Assembly: GCA_016647705.1 (NCBI GenBank)
Contig: CM028328.1
Coordinates: 43,159,429-43,223,428 of the forward strand
Source of the DNA: Eucommia ulmoides
Lineage: Eukaryota > Streptophyta > Magnoliopsida > Garryales > Eucommiaceae
Reading direction: 5' to 3'
Length of the DNA: 64,000 bases
Each line of letters starts with the position of its first letter. Positions within the stretch are counted from its first letter, which is position 1. A model generated the notes under the pieces. It made no database searches and was not told where the DNA came from. It saw only the letters and a list, made by a program, of their open reading frames with translations. Positions 25,018 to 37,579 of the stretch are shown here, in pieces. The position numbers were made by a program, and so were the translations under genes.

Positions 25018-26408
25018 TGATAGGTGTAATTTACCTATTTATTTCTAAACCGAACTTGTTAGTTTTTGAGTGTTATTATAGTATTTTAATACTTTTTTAT
25101 TTGTTTTGTAATAAATCAGGTGTGTGGGGGTGAAAATAGATGAAAACGAAACATAAACGATCAAATCGGATCAAGAGCGGTAGAAGAACGGTGAAAAAAA
25201 AAAGCAAAGAGGCCAAAATTCCGAACCTATAGCCCACCGCCGCGGCAGTTAAAATACAGAGAAGGGCCTAAACTCTCTGCAAATCCACAGCCACAGCTGT
25301 GAGATTTACCGTCATGGCGGTGAAACAACAGAAACTCTCTACATCCACCGCCGCAGCGGTGACACTACTGACATACCCACCGCCGCGGCGGTCACTTTGC
25401 ACAGATTTTGGATATTGTTTTAGATATTTTTATTCCCTATTTCTTCCTCCTCTCCTCTATTTTGTCTATTAGAGACCCCTTAGGATTACAATAGATTATA
25501 GAGAGGTTTTGGGGAGTGCTCAACAATTCCGAAGGAGAAAAACACAACATGAAGAAGGAGAAACGATCGTTGAACGGTTTTAGCAGCAAATATTCGGACA
25601 ACGGCCAGTTTCTCTCATTTCTTTCTTTATTTTTTAACTTCGGTAGTTTGTTGAGCATGTTTAGCTAGTTTCTTGTTGTATAAATCATTATGCCCATTTG
25701 CTAAATGGATTTTGTCTAGGGATTAATAATATTTATGAAAATGTAGTTTATTTGATATTTGTGTTTCGTTAATGGTTGTTCTTCGTTATTTAATTGTGTT
25801 TACCATTATTATTCGATTATATGCTTATTTAGATATATTGAGAATATGGGGTTTGACACTCGGGAGTGGTAACCCCAAATTCAGACTAGGGTCAAACACA
25901 ACGTGACGATCTAATAACCCGAGAGGGAGTTAGAAAGTGTGCAATCAATGACGTTGGGGAAAGACTCATGTAACTATGTGTTCTAAAAAATGCTAGAGGG
26001 GGACTTTGGCATTAACACGAAGTCACATATTCGCTCATTTTATACTCGGGAGAGGGAGTGAGCAAGTTTACGATACAGAAATTGTCAGATAAGTCGAACA
26101 CCGTTAATATAATTCAAACGAGATCAAACACATTTAAGTAAATGAAGTTAATCCCTAGATAATCCATCCCCCTAAAATATCTCAATTTAATATATATAGT
26201 ATAATTAGGTAAATTAGTATTTTAGTTTAGTATATTTAATTATAAAAACTGTAATTTTTATCGCCTAAATAAAATTAGATTATGATAATTACGGCACTCG
26301 ACAATAATCTCAACCAATCCCTATAGAAACGACAACCCTTACTCTTCCTACTCTACTAAAACTTGACCCGTACACTTGCGGTGAAAGTGGCGACGTAATA
26401 TTCTGCCA
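25018..26408 (+). repeat. Gypsy A 3' LTR
   Basis: Begins TGATAGGTGTAATTTACC after a purine-rich tract and ends TTCTGCCA. It is about 60 bp longer than the 5' copy, mainly in the GC-rich palindrome array. Confidence 0.88.
25222..25400. promoter_or_regulatory. GC-rich palindrome array in gypsy A 3' LTR
   Basis: Four to five imperfect copies of the palindrome CACCGCCGCGGCGGTG are separated by AT-richer spacers containing CTCTCTGCA. The array precedes the likely start of transcription. Function unknown. Confidence 0.5.
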
Positions 26409-29085
26409 CTTTAAAATAGCAAATGTTAGGACTCTTACCATTCCAGATTTCATATGAGGTTTTGTTAAACCATCTATAAATCGATACCCGATTTACCACA
26501 TGGCAAGTTGTACTTACTGTTTCGGCCCAAAAATAGGTTGGTAAGCAATTTTTATTAAGTATTGTTCTACCCATTTCTTGAAGCGTTTCGTTCTTCCTTT
26601 CCACTATACCATTTTGTTGTGGTGATCTTGGTGTAGAGAAGTTATAAGCATAATCATGCTCATCACAGTAACTAATAACATCATCATTCTTAAACTCTTT
26701 TCCTCTGTCACTACGAATATTAATAATAGAATATTGCTTCTCATTTTGAACACGTTTACAAAATTTAGCAAATATAGAAACAACCTCACTTTTCTTAGCA
26801 AGGAAAAATACTCAGGTAAGTCTAGAATAATCATCAACTATTTCGAAGGCATAAAACTTACCACCAAGACTAGCAACAGAATTTGAACCAAATAAATCAA
26901 GATGAAACAATTCAAGACATCTAGACGTGGACGTGTGTATCTTTTTCTTAAATGATGATTTAGACTGCTTGCCTAATTATCATGTGTCACATACTTTATC
27001 TTTCATAAATTGCAAATTCGGTAGGTCACGTACGAGACTCTTCTTAGATAATTTAGAAATTAGCTCCATACTAGCATGCCCAAGTCTCCTATGCCATAAC
27101 CAACTATTTTCAGATAAGGCATTCAAACAAGATAAATTTTGAGAAGTAAAATCATCAAATGAGCAGGTATAAAAATTCTCAAAACGTGATGCAACAAACA
27201 AGATACTACTATTATGACCATTCTTAATAATGCATTTATCATGATAAAATATCACATTATAGCCTTTGTCACATAGTTGACTAATACTAAGCAAATTATA
27301 TTTGAATCCGTCAACTAGTAACACATCTTTAATAATAGTAGTATCATTACTGATATTACTTATACCAATAATTTTTCCCTTTGCGTTGTCTACAAAAGTC
27401 ACATGACCTCCATCCTTAGGTGTGAAAGATATGAATTTTGATTTATCTCCTATCATGTGTCGAGAACAACCGATGCCTAGGGACCATTTGTCTTTGCTTA
27501 TTGATGCTTTTAGAATAACCTGCAAGGAGCACCTCAAATAGTTCCTAAGTGGTACCTAGTTTACATGGGTCTGATCTTGTTAGTCAGGACAATTTTAGTT
27601 CCTTTTGGAACCCAAACTTGTCTACAATTTGATATTTTAGCAAAACATTTACGAATAGTATACCCCCACAACATTATATTTAAAAAATCTAACAAGATCC
27701 TTGGTTTCAGGAAAAAAAAAAATGAAAACGTTTTTGTTTAAGATTTTTCTAAAATCCAATACCAGCTTTATCAAAAATACCACGTGAAGTTCCCAAAAAC
27801 ATTTTCAAGTTATTTTCACCGCTGGTGAATTTGAGAACAATTGAATGTAAATCTGACATCTTGAATTTCAATTCATTGTTTTCAGATTCATAATCCATTA
27901 GTTGATTGCTTAATGTATTAATTGTACTTTGAAGGGTATTTATTTTAGAACACTGATTTTTATAATCATGCGAAAGTTCTTGATAAATATCAAATAATTC
28001 ATCAAAATTTAAAGGACAAGAACGTGAACATTTTGTTACCTCACCACCAGTGGCCATCAATGCAAACATGGACATTTATTCACTTTCTGATTTTTTGGAG
28101 CTACTTGATTCGGTATTATCCCAAGTAGCCTTCGTAGACTTCTTCTTTCTCTTCTTTCCTTTATTCTTCTATTTTTTTTTTCTTTATCCTTTTTCGGTTT
28201 GGGACAATCAGTTTGAAAGTGATCGGTCTTGTGATAGTTGTAGCATTCCACATTGTTCATGTTGAAGTTTCTTCTCCCGCGGAATGTACGCCGAGTCATT
28301 CTTCTAAAATTCTTTGTGAGAAGCGCCACGTCTTTCTCTTGCTCACTGTCAAGACTTTCATTATCACTATCATCCTCTTCTTCAATTTTCTAAGCCTTTA
28401 GCACTAAGGATTTCCTCATGCTATTTCCAGTGCCATCCTCATATCCTTTAATCGTTGTTTCATAAGTCATAAAGTTGCCTATGAGATCATCAATTTCGTA
28501 TTTGCCAAGGTCTTTAGCTTCCTCAATTGTAGTCACCTTCGACTCTCATACTGTTGTCAAAGATCTTAGGACCTTTCAAACTCTATCATCCATGGAGTAT
28601 GAACTTCCAAGTTGACTCAAGTGATTACAAATATTTTTGAAACGAGTATACATCTCTTGAATCGATTCAGTTTCTCCCGTTCTAAACAATTTAAATTTCC
28701 TCATAAGAGTGTTGATTTTCGATTGTTTCACTTGACTTGTCCCTTCATAGGTAACTTGTAGCTTGTCCTACATCTTCTTTGCTGATTTACAACCTAAAAC
28801 TCTTGAGTATTCATTAGCATCCAAAGAACAAAATAAAATATTAATAACTTGAGAGTTCATAGAAAATTTCTGCTTATCGTAAGCAGTCAGCTGCTCTTTC
28901 TTCTTCTCGACTCCATTTTTCATTGGAATAAATGGACCATCCTCGAATGTTAGTCACACATCATAATTTGTGGCTTAAAGGAAGGCTATCATTCTGTCTT
29001 TCCAGAATGAATAATTTTCACCGGCAAACAACGGTGGTCGGTGCATAAACTGCCCCTCAGTTAATGTGCCTATTATGTGTGCCAT
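26409..29085 (-). pseudogene. E3 gag and N-terminal pol remnant
   Basis: On the minus strand: gag start MAHIIGTLTEGQFMHRPP at 29085; gag core to about 28400; zinc-knuckle-like CYNYHKTDHFQTDCP near 28250; coiled-coil block (FDELFDIYQELSHDYK onward) at 28075-27749; protease region (GCSRHMIGDKSKFISFTP) near 27460; GAG-pre-integrase (LWHRRLGHASMELISKL) near 27090; integrase core to 26409. Order and sequence parallel E1. It is a broken fossil. Confidence 0.9.
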
Positions 29086-29097
29086 GTTATTAACTAG

Positions 29098-29869
29098 GTA
29101 CACACCCATACAACAAAATATAAACAATATAAATAATGCAGCACACAAAAATTTACACGGGTTCACCAAACTACTCTTGGCTAATCTAGTCCCCCGAGCC
29201 CCATGAAGAGTCGCTCCCACTAAACTCAAGATCTCTTTAAAGGTAGGAACCAAATCCTCAAAATAATTCTTTTCACAGACTCAGAATCAACATTTACAAT
29301 TCATTTTTACAGATTAAGGAATAATCTCTATCTTTTTACCAGGCAGAAGATTAACCTAAATCTATTACAGGGAAAATCACGTCCTAATTCTTTTTATACC
29401 TTAGGCTCAAGATTTAAACCTCACAGAAAAACACTCTAAATATCCTTTTACCCGGTAAGAATTGAACTGTTATAAGTCACTCACAATTCTATAAAAGAAG
29501 AATTAAAATTTAATCTTTTTATACTCTAGGTAAAGATCAAAACCTCAATCTCTTTACCAGAAGAGATTGAAATCAGCTACCCCTAATTAGACACTCCTAA
29601 TAGTATATAATCCGCACACAACTCACCAATTACAAAAATTGATAAGTTATTCCCACTCGGAGCTTCTACAATCTCAGATTAATTAATACTCAAATAATGT
29701 CCCCAAACTAGTGATAGAAATAAAGTGAGGAAATTCAAAATCTGATTTTAAACAGAAAAATGGGTAGCAAACAATTTAACACGTAATCAGATTTTCTAAA
29801 GAAATTGTTTCAAAAACCTATTTTTCAATAAAAATTCGAAAAACAATTTCAAAGATCCACTTCCAAGAA

Positions 29870-29933
<64 letters not shown>

Positions 29934-31318
29934 GCAAATAAGAAAATAAATTGGAACAATCTCACTAGAAATCCACTGAAAGAATAATGATTAGAATAGT
30001 AATGACACTTCAGATCGGTAATAGCAATAATCAACATTAAATGTTTCTCAAGAACAAATCTCAAGAAAGATCTCACAATGCACTCAGTATTATTTTAGAA
30101 TGATGACTCTCAGAAAGCTTAGGAACAGAATAGCTCTTGAATTTTGATTGATTTGGATTAATGGATTTTTTAAACCTAAAAAACGCAAGTTTATTTATAG
30201 GGGTTTAAAACAAGCCCTCTAAAGGCTAGTTACCATATATCATGACAAATAATTACTCCATAAGCCCTTTTATATCATTAAGACTCAATCCTGGTATAAT
30301 TCACTTAAATATATCTTTTAAAACATTTAATTTAGTCCCTCAAACTTTTACTAAATCTCAATTAGATAAGATAGAAAGAATTACATAGATCAAATTGAGA
30401 GATATCTAAAATACCTAAACCATATCTATAGGAATATTCAAATAGGATTATCATATCTTAAATATATCCATATCCCTAAGATATCTCAATCAATTAAACA
30501 AATAACGGCTAGTTAAAGACTAGTTTTTTGAATAAAATCTGAAATTCCTCAAAACCTGAAACAGGCAGTCAGTTGACCAACCAATACCCACCGGTCGATC
30601 GCCCAATTCAGGACGTAGCCCAAGCCAAAAACTATTCGTCCTTCGGTCGACTTCCCAACCTTTATCTGTCGACCGAACGATATAGAGACTTTCACAAGTC
30701 GACCTAACGATCCAGAGAGTTCATCCTCTAAGCACAGGTCGACTTACTTGTTGACCAAACAATCCAGACAATTCCACAAGTTGACTCACCTGTTGACCGA
30801 ATGATTCAGAGAGTTAGCCATATAACCTCAGGTCGACTTATCAATCGACTAACCATTGTTGGAATACTTCTCTCAATTCGATTTTAATTCATTTTCTTCG
30901 ACCTTTTTTATCCTTTAACCGATTTCTTTTCTCCGTTAGCTCCACTAAATTCTTAAATTCAATTTTAATTAATTATCAATATTTTTTTTTTCAATTACAC
31001 ATAGGAGCAAATAATTTAACTAATTAGAATTCTATTAAAAATAAACATATTTGTAAAAAAACATTTTATGACGTGTGTGATCCTAATTGGGAATTATTAA
31101 GAGTAAAAATTTAACCTGAGTTGTTTCCCAAGGTTCTTCAATTTCTTCAAACTCTTAGTATTCGTCATCTTTGTCAGTTTCTTTAATATTTAGCATCCAT
31201 TTCAACTTTTTCATGATAATAACTTCATTGAAACTTATAAACTAAAACACTCAATAAAATCATTAGTTTTACAAAAAACATCAACATTTAATTGTTTATC
31301 AAAATCTTAGGATCAATA
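29098..31318 (-). repeat. E3 5' LTR
   Basis: Aligns with 16297-18611 over most of its length and ends at GGATCAATA before the CTTAT target duplication. It contains an AAT triplet run (29870-29933) absent from the other LTR and a dyad array (30568-30855). Confidence 0.88.
29870..29933. repeat. AAT microsatellite, about 21 units
   Basis: Perfect AAT repeat inside the E3 5' LTR. The matching site in the 3' LTR (about 17217) has only about two units, so it expanded after insertion. Confidence 0.95.
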
Positions 31319-31323
31319 CTTAT

Positions 31324-32089
31324 CTTTTTACCAAGCTAAAAACTAACCTAATTCTATTACAGGAAGACTCACCATATAATCCTTTAACAGGATAAAGATC
31401 ACAACTAATTCTTTTACAGGCTAAAGATCAAACCTCACAACTCTTACAAGTATATTTTTCACAGATAAGGATGGAACCTTCACAATTCACTCAATTCAAT
31501 TCAAGAAGAATCAAAACCTAGTTCTTTTCAAGGGAAAAGAATAACCTAACCTTTTTATACTTATGAAAATATCAAACCCTAATCGTTTTGCCGAAAAAGA
31601 TTGAAACCTAGATATACTGTCCAGACATCGGCCCAACCGTGTCTAATCCACTTGAACTCACAAATACAAAAAATAATGAGTTTATTCCCACAAAGAGCTT
31701 CTACCACCTCAATATAATTATAATCGATTAATGTTCCAAAATTAACTATGTAATAGATACAATGTGAGGCAAATTAATATCTAATTATAAATAAGTATGG
31801 GTAACATAAATTTAAGCACGTAATTAGATAAACACACAAAAATCATTTTTAAAAAAATATGCTCCTTAAATTTGGAAATGATTTTTCAACGATCTTAACA
31901 ACCAAGCAAAAATAATAATAAGAAATCACAATAAAGAATAATAGCTTAGAAAGATCTCACCTAGATAACACCAAAGAATGTAAATCGAATCGCAAGACAG
32001 CACAAATCGATGACAACAAAACAATTAGCGCTTTAGATCAATAAAGTAACACAATATCTCTTTCGAATGTATCTCAGCAAAATGATAAC
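31324..32089 (-). repeat. E2 5' LTR, second piece
   Basis: Continues E2 LTR sequence from 16296 after E3. It stops at ATAAC (32085-32089), repeated at 34788-34792 beyond a solo LTR. Confidence 0.85.
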
Positions 32090-34787
32090 TTTTGGCCCAG
32101 TGAGCTACCCAAGAGAGGGGGTGAATTGAGTAAATATAAAATTTAATCCAAATAAAGAACTTCAAAAATTAAATAATTAATTTTACCTTAAATTAATTAT
32201 TATCTTTATAGTACTTGAATTTTCAAACAATTAATTTAATTAATTAATTAATTTATCCAAAATCAATTATTATCTTTTTATAGTAGCGGATAAGTGATAT
32301 AAGCTCTAGGTTCACACCCAAACAATACAAAATAAAGTAAAGAAAATAAATAATACAGTACACATCGATATATCTTGGTTCACCAAGTTAATCTTGACTA
32401 ATCCAGTTCTCCGAGCCCCATAGAGATTCGCATCCACTAAACCACTAAGATTCCTTTAAACAGGTAGGAACGAAACCCTTATAAAAATGATTCTTTTCGC
32501 AAGCTTAGAATTAACCTTTACAAATTCCTTTTCCTAGGCTCAAGAATAACCTTATCTTTTCACAGATTAAAGATTAACCTAATTCTATTACAGGGAGAAT
32601 CACAACCTAATTTTTTTTTATACCTTAAGCTTAAGAATTAAACCTCACAGAAACACTCCAACTATCATTTTCCCAGGTAAGGATGGAACATTTACAAATC
32701 ACTCATAATTGATCCTAATCAAGAAGAATCACACCTAAGTTCTTTTCAAATGAAAAAGAGTAACCTAACCTTTTTGTACTTAGGTAAAGATCAAACCTCA
32801 ATTCTCTTTATCAGAAGAGATTGAAACCCAAAGCTACCATTGATTAGACACTCCCAACAGTATCTAATCTGACACACAACTCACTAATTACAATAAATTG
32901 ACAAGTTCTTCCCACTTAGAGCTTCTACCACCTCAAATCAATTTAAATTCAATTAATGTCCCGATATTTACTAGTGATAGAATTAAGTGAGGAAAATAAA
33001 AATTTGATTATAAAATTAATACGGGTAGCACAAAATTAAGCATGTAATCATATTATCACACAAATCATTTTAAAAGATTTTTTATGCTTTTAAAATTCAA
33101 AAACGATTTCTCATACAATCAATTAACTAAGCATGTGATAATAACAATAAATTCAACTAAGAAATGCTTGGGATGATCTCAACCAAGAAACATAAAAATC
33201 TGATTATAATAGATATGAGTAGCACACAAATAAGTACGTAATCAGATTTTCAACAAAAATCGTTTTAAAATATTTTTATGCAATTTAAAGTTTAGAAAAC
33301 GATTTCACAATATCTAAAAATCCAAGCAAGCAAAATAATATTTAATCACAACAAAGAATTAAAACTTGGAACAATCTCACCAGAATATCACCGAAAGAAT
33401 GAAGATTAAATCATGACAAAACTTAGATCGGTGACGCCAAAATTCACAATACTTTTTCTCAAGAAAAAATCTCACAATTAATTGCTCAATATAATCTCAG
33501 AAGGATGACTCTAAAAAAAATCATGAAATCAAGGTTGTTGATAGAATGATAACTCTCAAAATGGCTAACGAACACCTAGTTCTTGATATCTTATCTATCT
33601 ATTATGTGAAATCCGCATGTCTACATAAAGTCACTTGAAACAAGTCCTATAACAGTAGTTTCCACAAGATATGTCATTTAAAATCACCTATAGACTCTCT
33701 ATATTGATTCCTTTCAATCCTAGTATATTTGACTTAATTATAACTTTCAAAACATTCAATTTAGTCCCTCAAAGAATTTTCAAACACAAATAGATAAGAT
33801 AGGAAGTATTAAAAGGACCGATTTGAGAAACACTTTAATTTCATGTACTAAATCAATATGGATATTCAAATAGGAGTATCATATCTTAAATATATCCATA
33901 TCCCTAAGATCTCTCAATCAAGTAAACAAATAACAACTAGTTTTTGAATAAATCCCGAAATTCCACAAAACTTAAAACAACATGGTCGGTTTACCAGCTT
34001 TTGCCCATCGGTCGACCGATCGATTCAGGATACTAGCCAAGCCAAAACTTTTCGCCCATAAGTTGACTGCCCATTAAATATCTATCGACCGAACGATTCA
34101 AAGAGTTTCATAAGTTGACTTACCTATCAACTTAACGATTCAGAGAGTTCATCTTTTAACCATAAGTCGACTTACTTGTTGACCGAGAGATTCAAAGAGT
34201 TTGTCTTACTTTCATAAGTCGACCTACCTGTCAACCGAACAATTCAGGGACTGAATCGTCTTCCCACCTCCATTCCATCGGTTGACCAATCCATGTTGAT
34301 TAGTTGACCGACCCTGCTAGAACACCTCCCCTTAATTAATTTTCTACTAAATTTCTTCAACGTTTTTACTCTAACCGATTTCTTTTCTCGGTTAACTCCA
34401 CTAAATCATTAAATTCAATTTTTATCTTTCTTAAATCAATATTTCTTCTTCAATTATATATAGGAGCAAATATGTTAGTTAATTAGAATCCTATTAAAAA
34501 CATGCATAATCATAAAATTATTTTTGTGTCGTGTGTGATCCTAATTAGGATACATTAAGAGTAAAAATAGATTAGAGTTATTTTCAACTAGATTCTTCGG
34601 AATCTTCAATCTCTTAATATCTGTCTCTGCATCCTTCACAATTTCTTCATGATGTTATCGTCTCTGCATCTTTTATAATTACTTAATGATACTGTCTCGA
34701 ACTCTTTAAACTGAAACACTCAATAAATACGTTAGTTCCACCAAAAACATTAACATTTAATTGTTCATCAAAATCTTAGGATCAACA
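32090..34787 (-). repeat. Solo copia LTR inserted in E2 5' LTR
   Basis: A 2698-bp LTR of the same superfamily as E1-E3, with ends related to TGTTGGCC and GGATCAACA. It is flanked by a perfect 5-bp duplication ATAAC (32085-32089, 34788-34792). It has no internal region, so LTR-LTR recombination is inferred. It is longer than its relatives partly because of a tandem copy of about 190 bp (about 33000-33190 and 33198-33385). The dyad array lies at 33983-34310. Confidence 0.9.
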
Positions 34788-34792
34788 ATAAC

Positions 34793-36069
34793 TCTTAGAA
34801 AAGTTTAGAAATTGATGTTTTTTATATGTTTTATCTAATTTTCACAGGTCTATATATATAGATTGAGATCAAGCCTTTTAACGGCTACTTTTTAAAAGAT
34901 ATGCCTCTAAAAGGCAACTTTAAACCTCATATAACATATTCATTCAATTTTGGTATATTTCATCAAAAAATAACTTTTAATACTCTTAAATAAGTCCATA
35001 AAATATTTCTCAATTATCAATCACAAAGATAGGAAGTATTTAACTAACTAAATTAAGAAAATAATTTAATTTGTGAACCAAATCAGTATAAATTCAAAAC
35101 ATATGGAGCATATCTTTAACAAGATCAGATCCCCCTAATTTTTTCCTTGGAATCATAAAAAAATGGCTAGTTTTTTACCAGAAGACCAAGATCTTAGAAA
35201 TCTCAACTGAAACAGTTGGTTGACCGAAACCTAGCCTGTCGGTTGACCGATTAATTCAGCATATAAACTAGGCAAAAACAAACACACAGTCAATTGACTT
35301 ATCTCCCCTTGGTCGGTTGACCAATTGGTTCAGGGAGTTTACCCAGCCAAAACTTAGCACAATTAGTTAATTGATTGTCTTCCAATTGGTTAACCGATTG
35401 GTTCAAAGACTTCCACTTTTTCACTCTTAGACCCATCAATTGACCGAACCCTTCTTGGTCAGTTGACCGATCGATGCAAGATCTACATAATTTTCTCTGA
35501 AACCTCATTGTTTCAATCAATTAAGTAATAATTTTTTGATCACTTGACCGATTGATGCTGGTTGGTCAATTCCTTCACAAATTTCTGCTCCAAAACGCAA
35601 CGTTTAATTCAATTAACCAAGAAAAGTAATCAGTTAATTGACATGATTTTCACTTAGGTCGATTAACCGATTGCTTTTCTCGGTTAATTAATTTGACCCT
35701 AAATTTCAACTTTAAACATGATTTTCACTTAGGTCAATTTTCATTTTCAATTTCACATAGAAGCACATATTTAATCACTAATTAGGATCTTAAAATTCAT
35801 CATGTTAACACACAAAAATATAACTCATTGTGTCGTGTGTGATCCTAATTCGGGTTTCATGAAGTGTATACGAGTATTGAGTTATTTTCACCTAATTTCT
35901 TCATGATCTTTAATACTCTTTATTTCTTTAATGTCCATATTTGCACCCTTGATATTTTCTTCATGATACAATCTTTAAATGAAACTCTTTTTCTAAAACC
36001 CTCAACAAACACATTAGTTCCACTAAAAATATCAATCTTTAATTATTCATCAAAATCTCAGGATCAACA
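34793..36069 (-). repeat. E2 5' LTR, third piece (LTR start side)
   Basis: On the minus strand it starts TGTTGATCC at 36069. It matches the 3' LTR part 11445-12561. The dyad array at 35212-35690 has pairs 23 bp apart. Confidence 0.88.
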
Positions 36070-36466
36070 TCAAGACAAAACAAAATAATAAAGAAACTTC
36101 ATATCCTGCCTTACACTCTTAGTCTAAAAAGGATAAGACTAATTGGAAATCATGCCTTACAAATCATCAAATAAAAGTCCCAAATTAAAATTAAAAGACA
36201 TTAAATGAACAAATAAGCTAAAAATCATGTGTCTCGTGTCTAGGCCCATTCAGGTTCATGCCTAAGCCCATTCATTTGCCTTGATGAGATTAATTAGGCC
36301 TTGATCGTCATTTAGTCCTAATTTGAGCTTTATCATTTTAGATTCAACCCAAATTTCTAAAATTAGCCTATTTAGTGCTTCTTTAATGTTCTTGGATTTT
36401 GCCCTAGTAATAGGCCCAGTTGAAATATGCAGCGGATCCTTTGATGGTGATTGTTGGTTCTCATCA
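36070..36466 (-). repeat. Chromovirus LTR remnant, target of E2
   Basis: Shares order and wording with the chromovirus LTR at 46756-47630 (CTTGCCTTACAAAT, TTGCCTTGATGAGAT, GCCCTAGTAATAGGCCCA, ending TTCTCATCA). E2 was inserted into it. The other part should lie left of the window. Confidence 0.8.
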
Positions 36467-37579
36467 TTTTGTATATTATATTTCTTCTTTTATAAATTAT
36501 GTCTTTAATTTATTTATTTTGAATTTAATGTTTCTGTATTATAACAAAATTTAATGTCTATATATTATTTTAGTAATTTTCGTAATTTTTGTGTTCATAA
36601 TTTATGAATATTATATTTATTCTTTTATATTATTTTCTTTAATTTAATTTACATAAATTTAATATTTTTTTAGAATTATTACTAAATTAAATATCCATAT
36701 ATATTATTTCTATAATTTTCATAATTTAATAATTTAATATTATTAATAAGTTTAATGTTCGTATATTATTTCTAATCTTTTTGTAAATTTAATATTTATT
36801 TATTATTACTAAATTTAATTTTCACATATTAGTTTTTTCGTAAATTTAATGTCCATAACTTCTTTATATTATTTTTCAATTTAATTTATATAAATTTAAT
36901 AGCTTTCTATTGTTACCAAATTTAGCGTCCATATATTTTTTTTATAATTTTCATAATATGAATTATTTTTATTATTAGTAAATTTAATATCCATATATCA
37001 TTTCTATAAATTTAATATTTCTTTATTATTATTAAATTTAATGTTCACATATTCTTTAATAATTTTGATAAAATTAACCTACATAATTTCTATATATTAT
37101 ATTTCTTCTTTCATGTTATTTCTTTAATTTAATTTTTAATACTTCAATATTATTACTACATTTAATGTAAATACATTATTTCTAGAGTTTTAAAAATTTA
37201 ATATCCATAATTTTCATATATTAATTTTTCTCTTTTATATTATTTATTTAATTTAATTTCATAAATTTAACATTTTAGTATTATTACTAAATTTAATATC
37301 CTATATATTATTTATAAATTTTTTGTAAATTTAATGTCCATAATTTATGTATATTATATTTTCTCTTTTATATTATTTTTTAAATTTAATTTTTATAAAT
37401 TTAATGTTTTGGTAGTATTACTAAATTTAACGTTCACATATTATTTTTATAATTTTCGCATATCATAGTTTATCTTTTATATTATTATTTTCTATTATAA
37501 TTATTGTAAATTTAATGTTTCAATATTAACGCTAAATTTAATGTAAATATATTATTTCTATCATTTTCATAAATTTAAT
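36467..37579. repeat. Degenerate AT-rich tandem array, left part
   Basis: Repeating blocks built on AAATTTAATGTCCATA, TATTATTTCTATAATTTTC and TTTTATATTATTTCTTTAATTT recur at about 110-135 bp. It is non-coding and satellite-like. The array resumes at 39698 after a solo LTR. No matching family recognised. Confidence 0.7.

Larger units (their letters stand above)
21000..26408 (+). mobile_element. Gypsy A: non-autonomous Athila/Tat-like LTR element
   Basis: LTRs at 21000-22326 and 25018-26408 enclose 2.7 kb with an Asp-tRNA primer site, a short gag and no recognised pol, so it fits the TR-GAG/LARD type of dependent element. Insertion split E3 integrase. Unusually, the two flanks share about 134 bp (20866-20999 and 26409-26541) rather than a clear 5-bp duplication. 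The first 190 bp of the LTRs differ by about 9%. It could not move without a partner's enzymes. Confidence 0.88.
16297..31318 (-). mobile_element. E3: minus-strand Ty1/copia, SIRE/Maximus-like, containing gypsy A
   Basis: LTRs at 16297-18611 (3') and about 29098-31318 (5') enclose gag and pol on the minus strand. The whole is flanked by a perfect target duplication CTTAT (16292-16296 and 31319-31323). Protein blocks are close to those of E1 (same gag start MAHIIGTL, same integrase), so both belong to one family in opposite orientation. The element is broken, with roughly ten or more breaks, and is interrupted in integrase by gypsy A. A 200-bp LTR sample differs by roughly 12-14%. Confidence 0.93.
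11445..36069 (-). mobile_element. E2: minus-strand Ty1/copia element, host of several later insertions
   Basis: Read on the minus strand, the 5' LTR is in three pieces (34793-36069, 31324-32089, 15964-16296). The internal region is 15963-12562 and the 3' LTR part is 12561-11445. The rest of the 3' LTR should lie left of E1, outside the window. The pieces join cleanly when E3 (target duplication CTTAT) and the solo LTR (target duplication ATAAC) are set aside. The element is broken, with many breaks and little pol. A 340-bp sample of the two LTRs differs by about 12%. Its right end lies in a chromovirus LTR. Confidence 0.9.
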
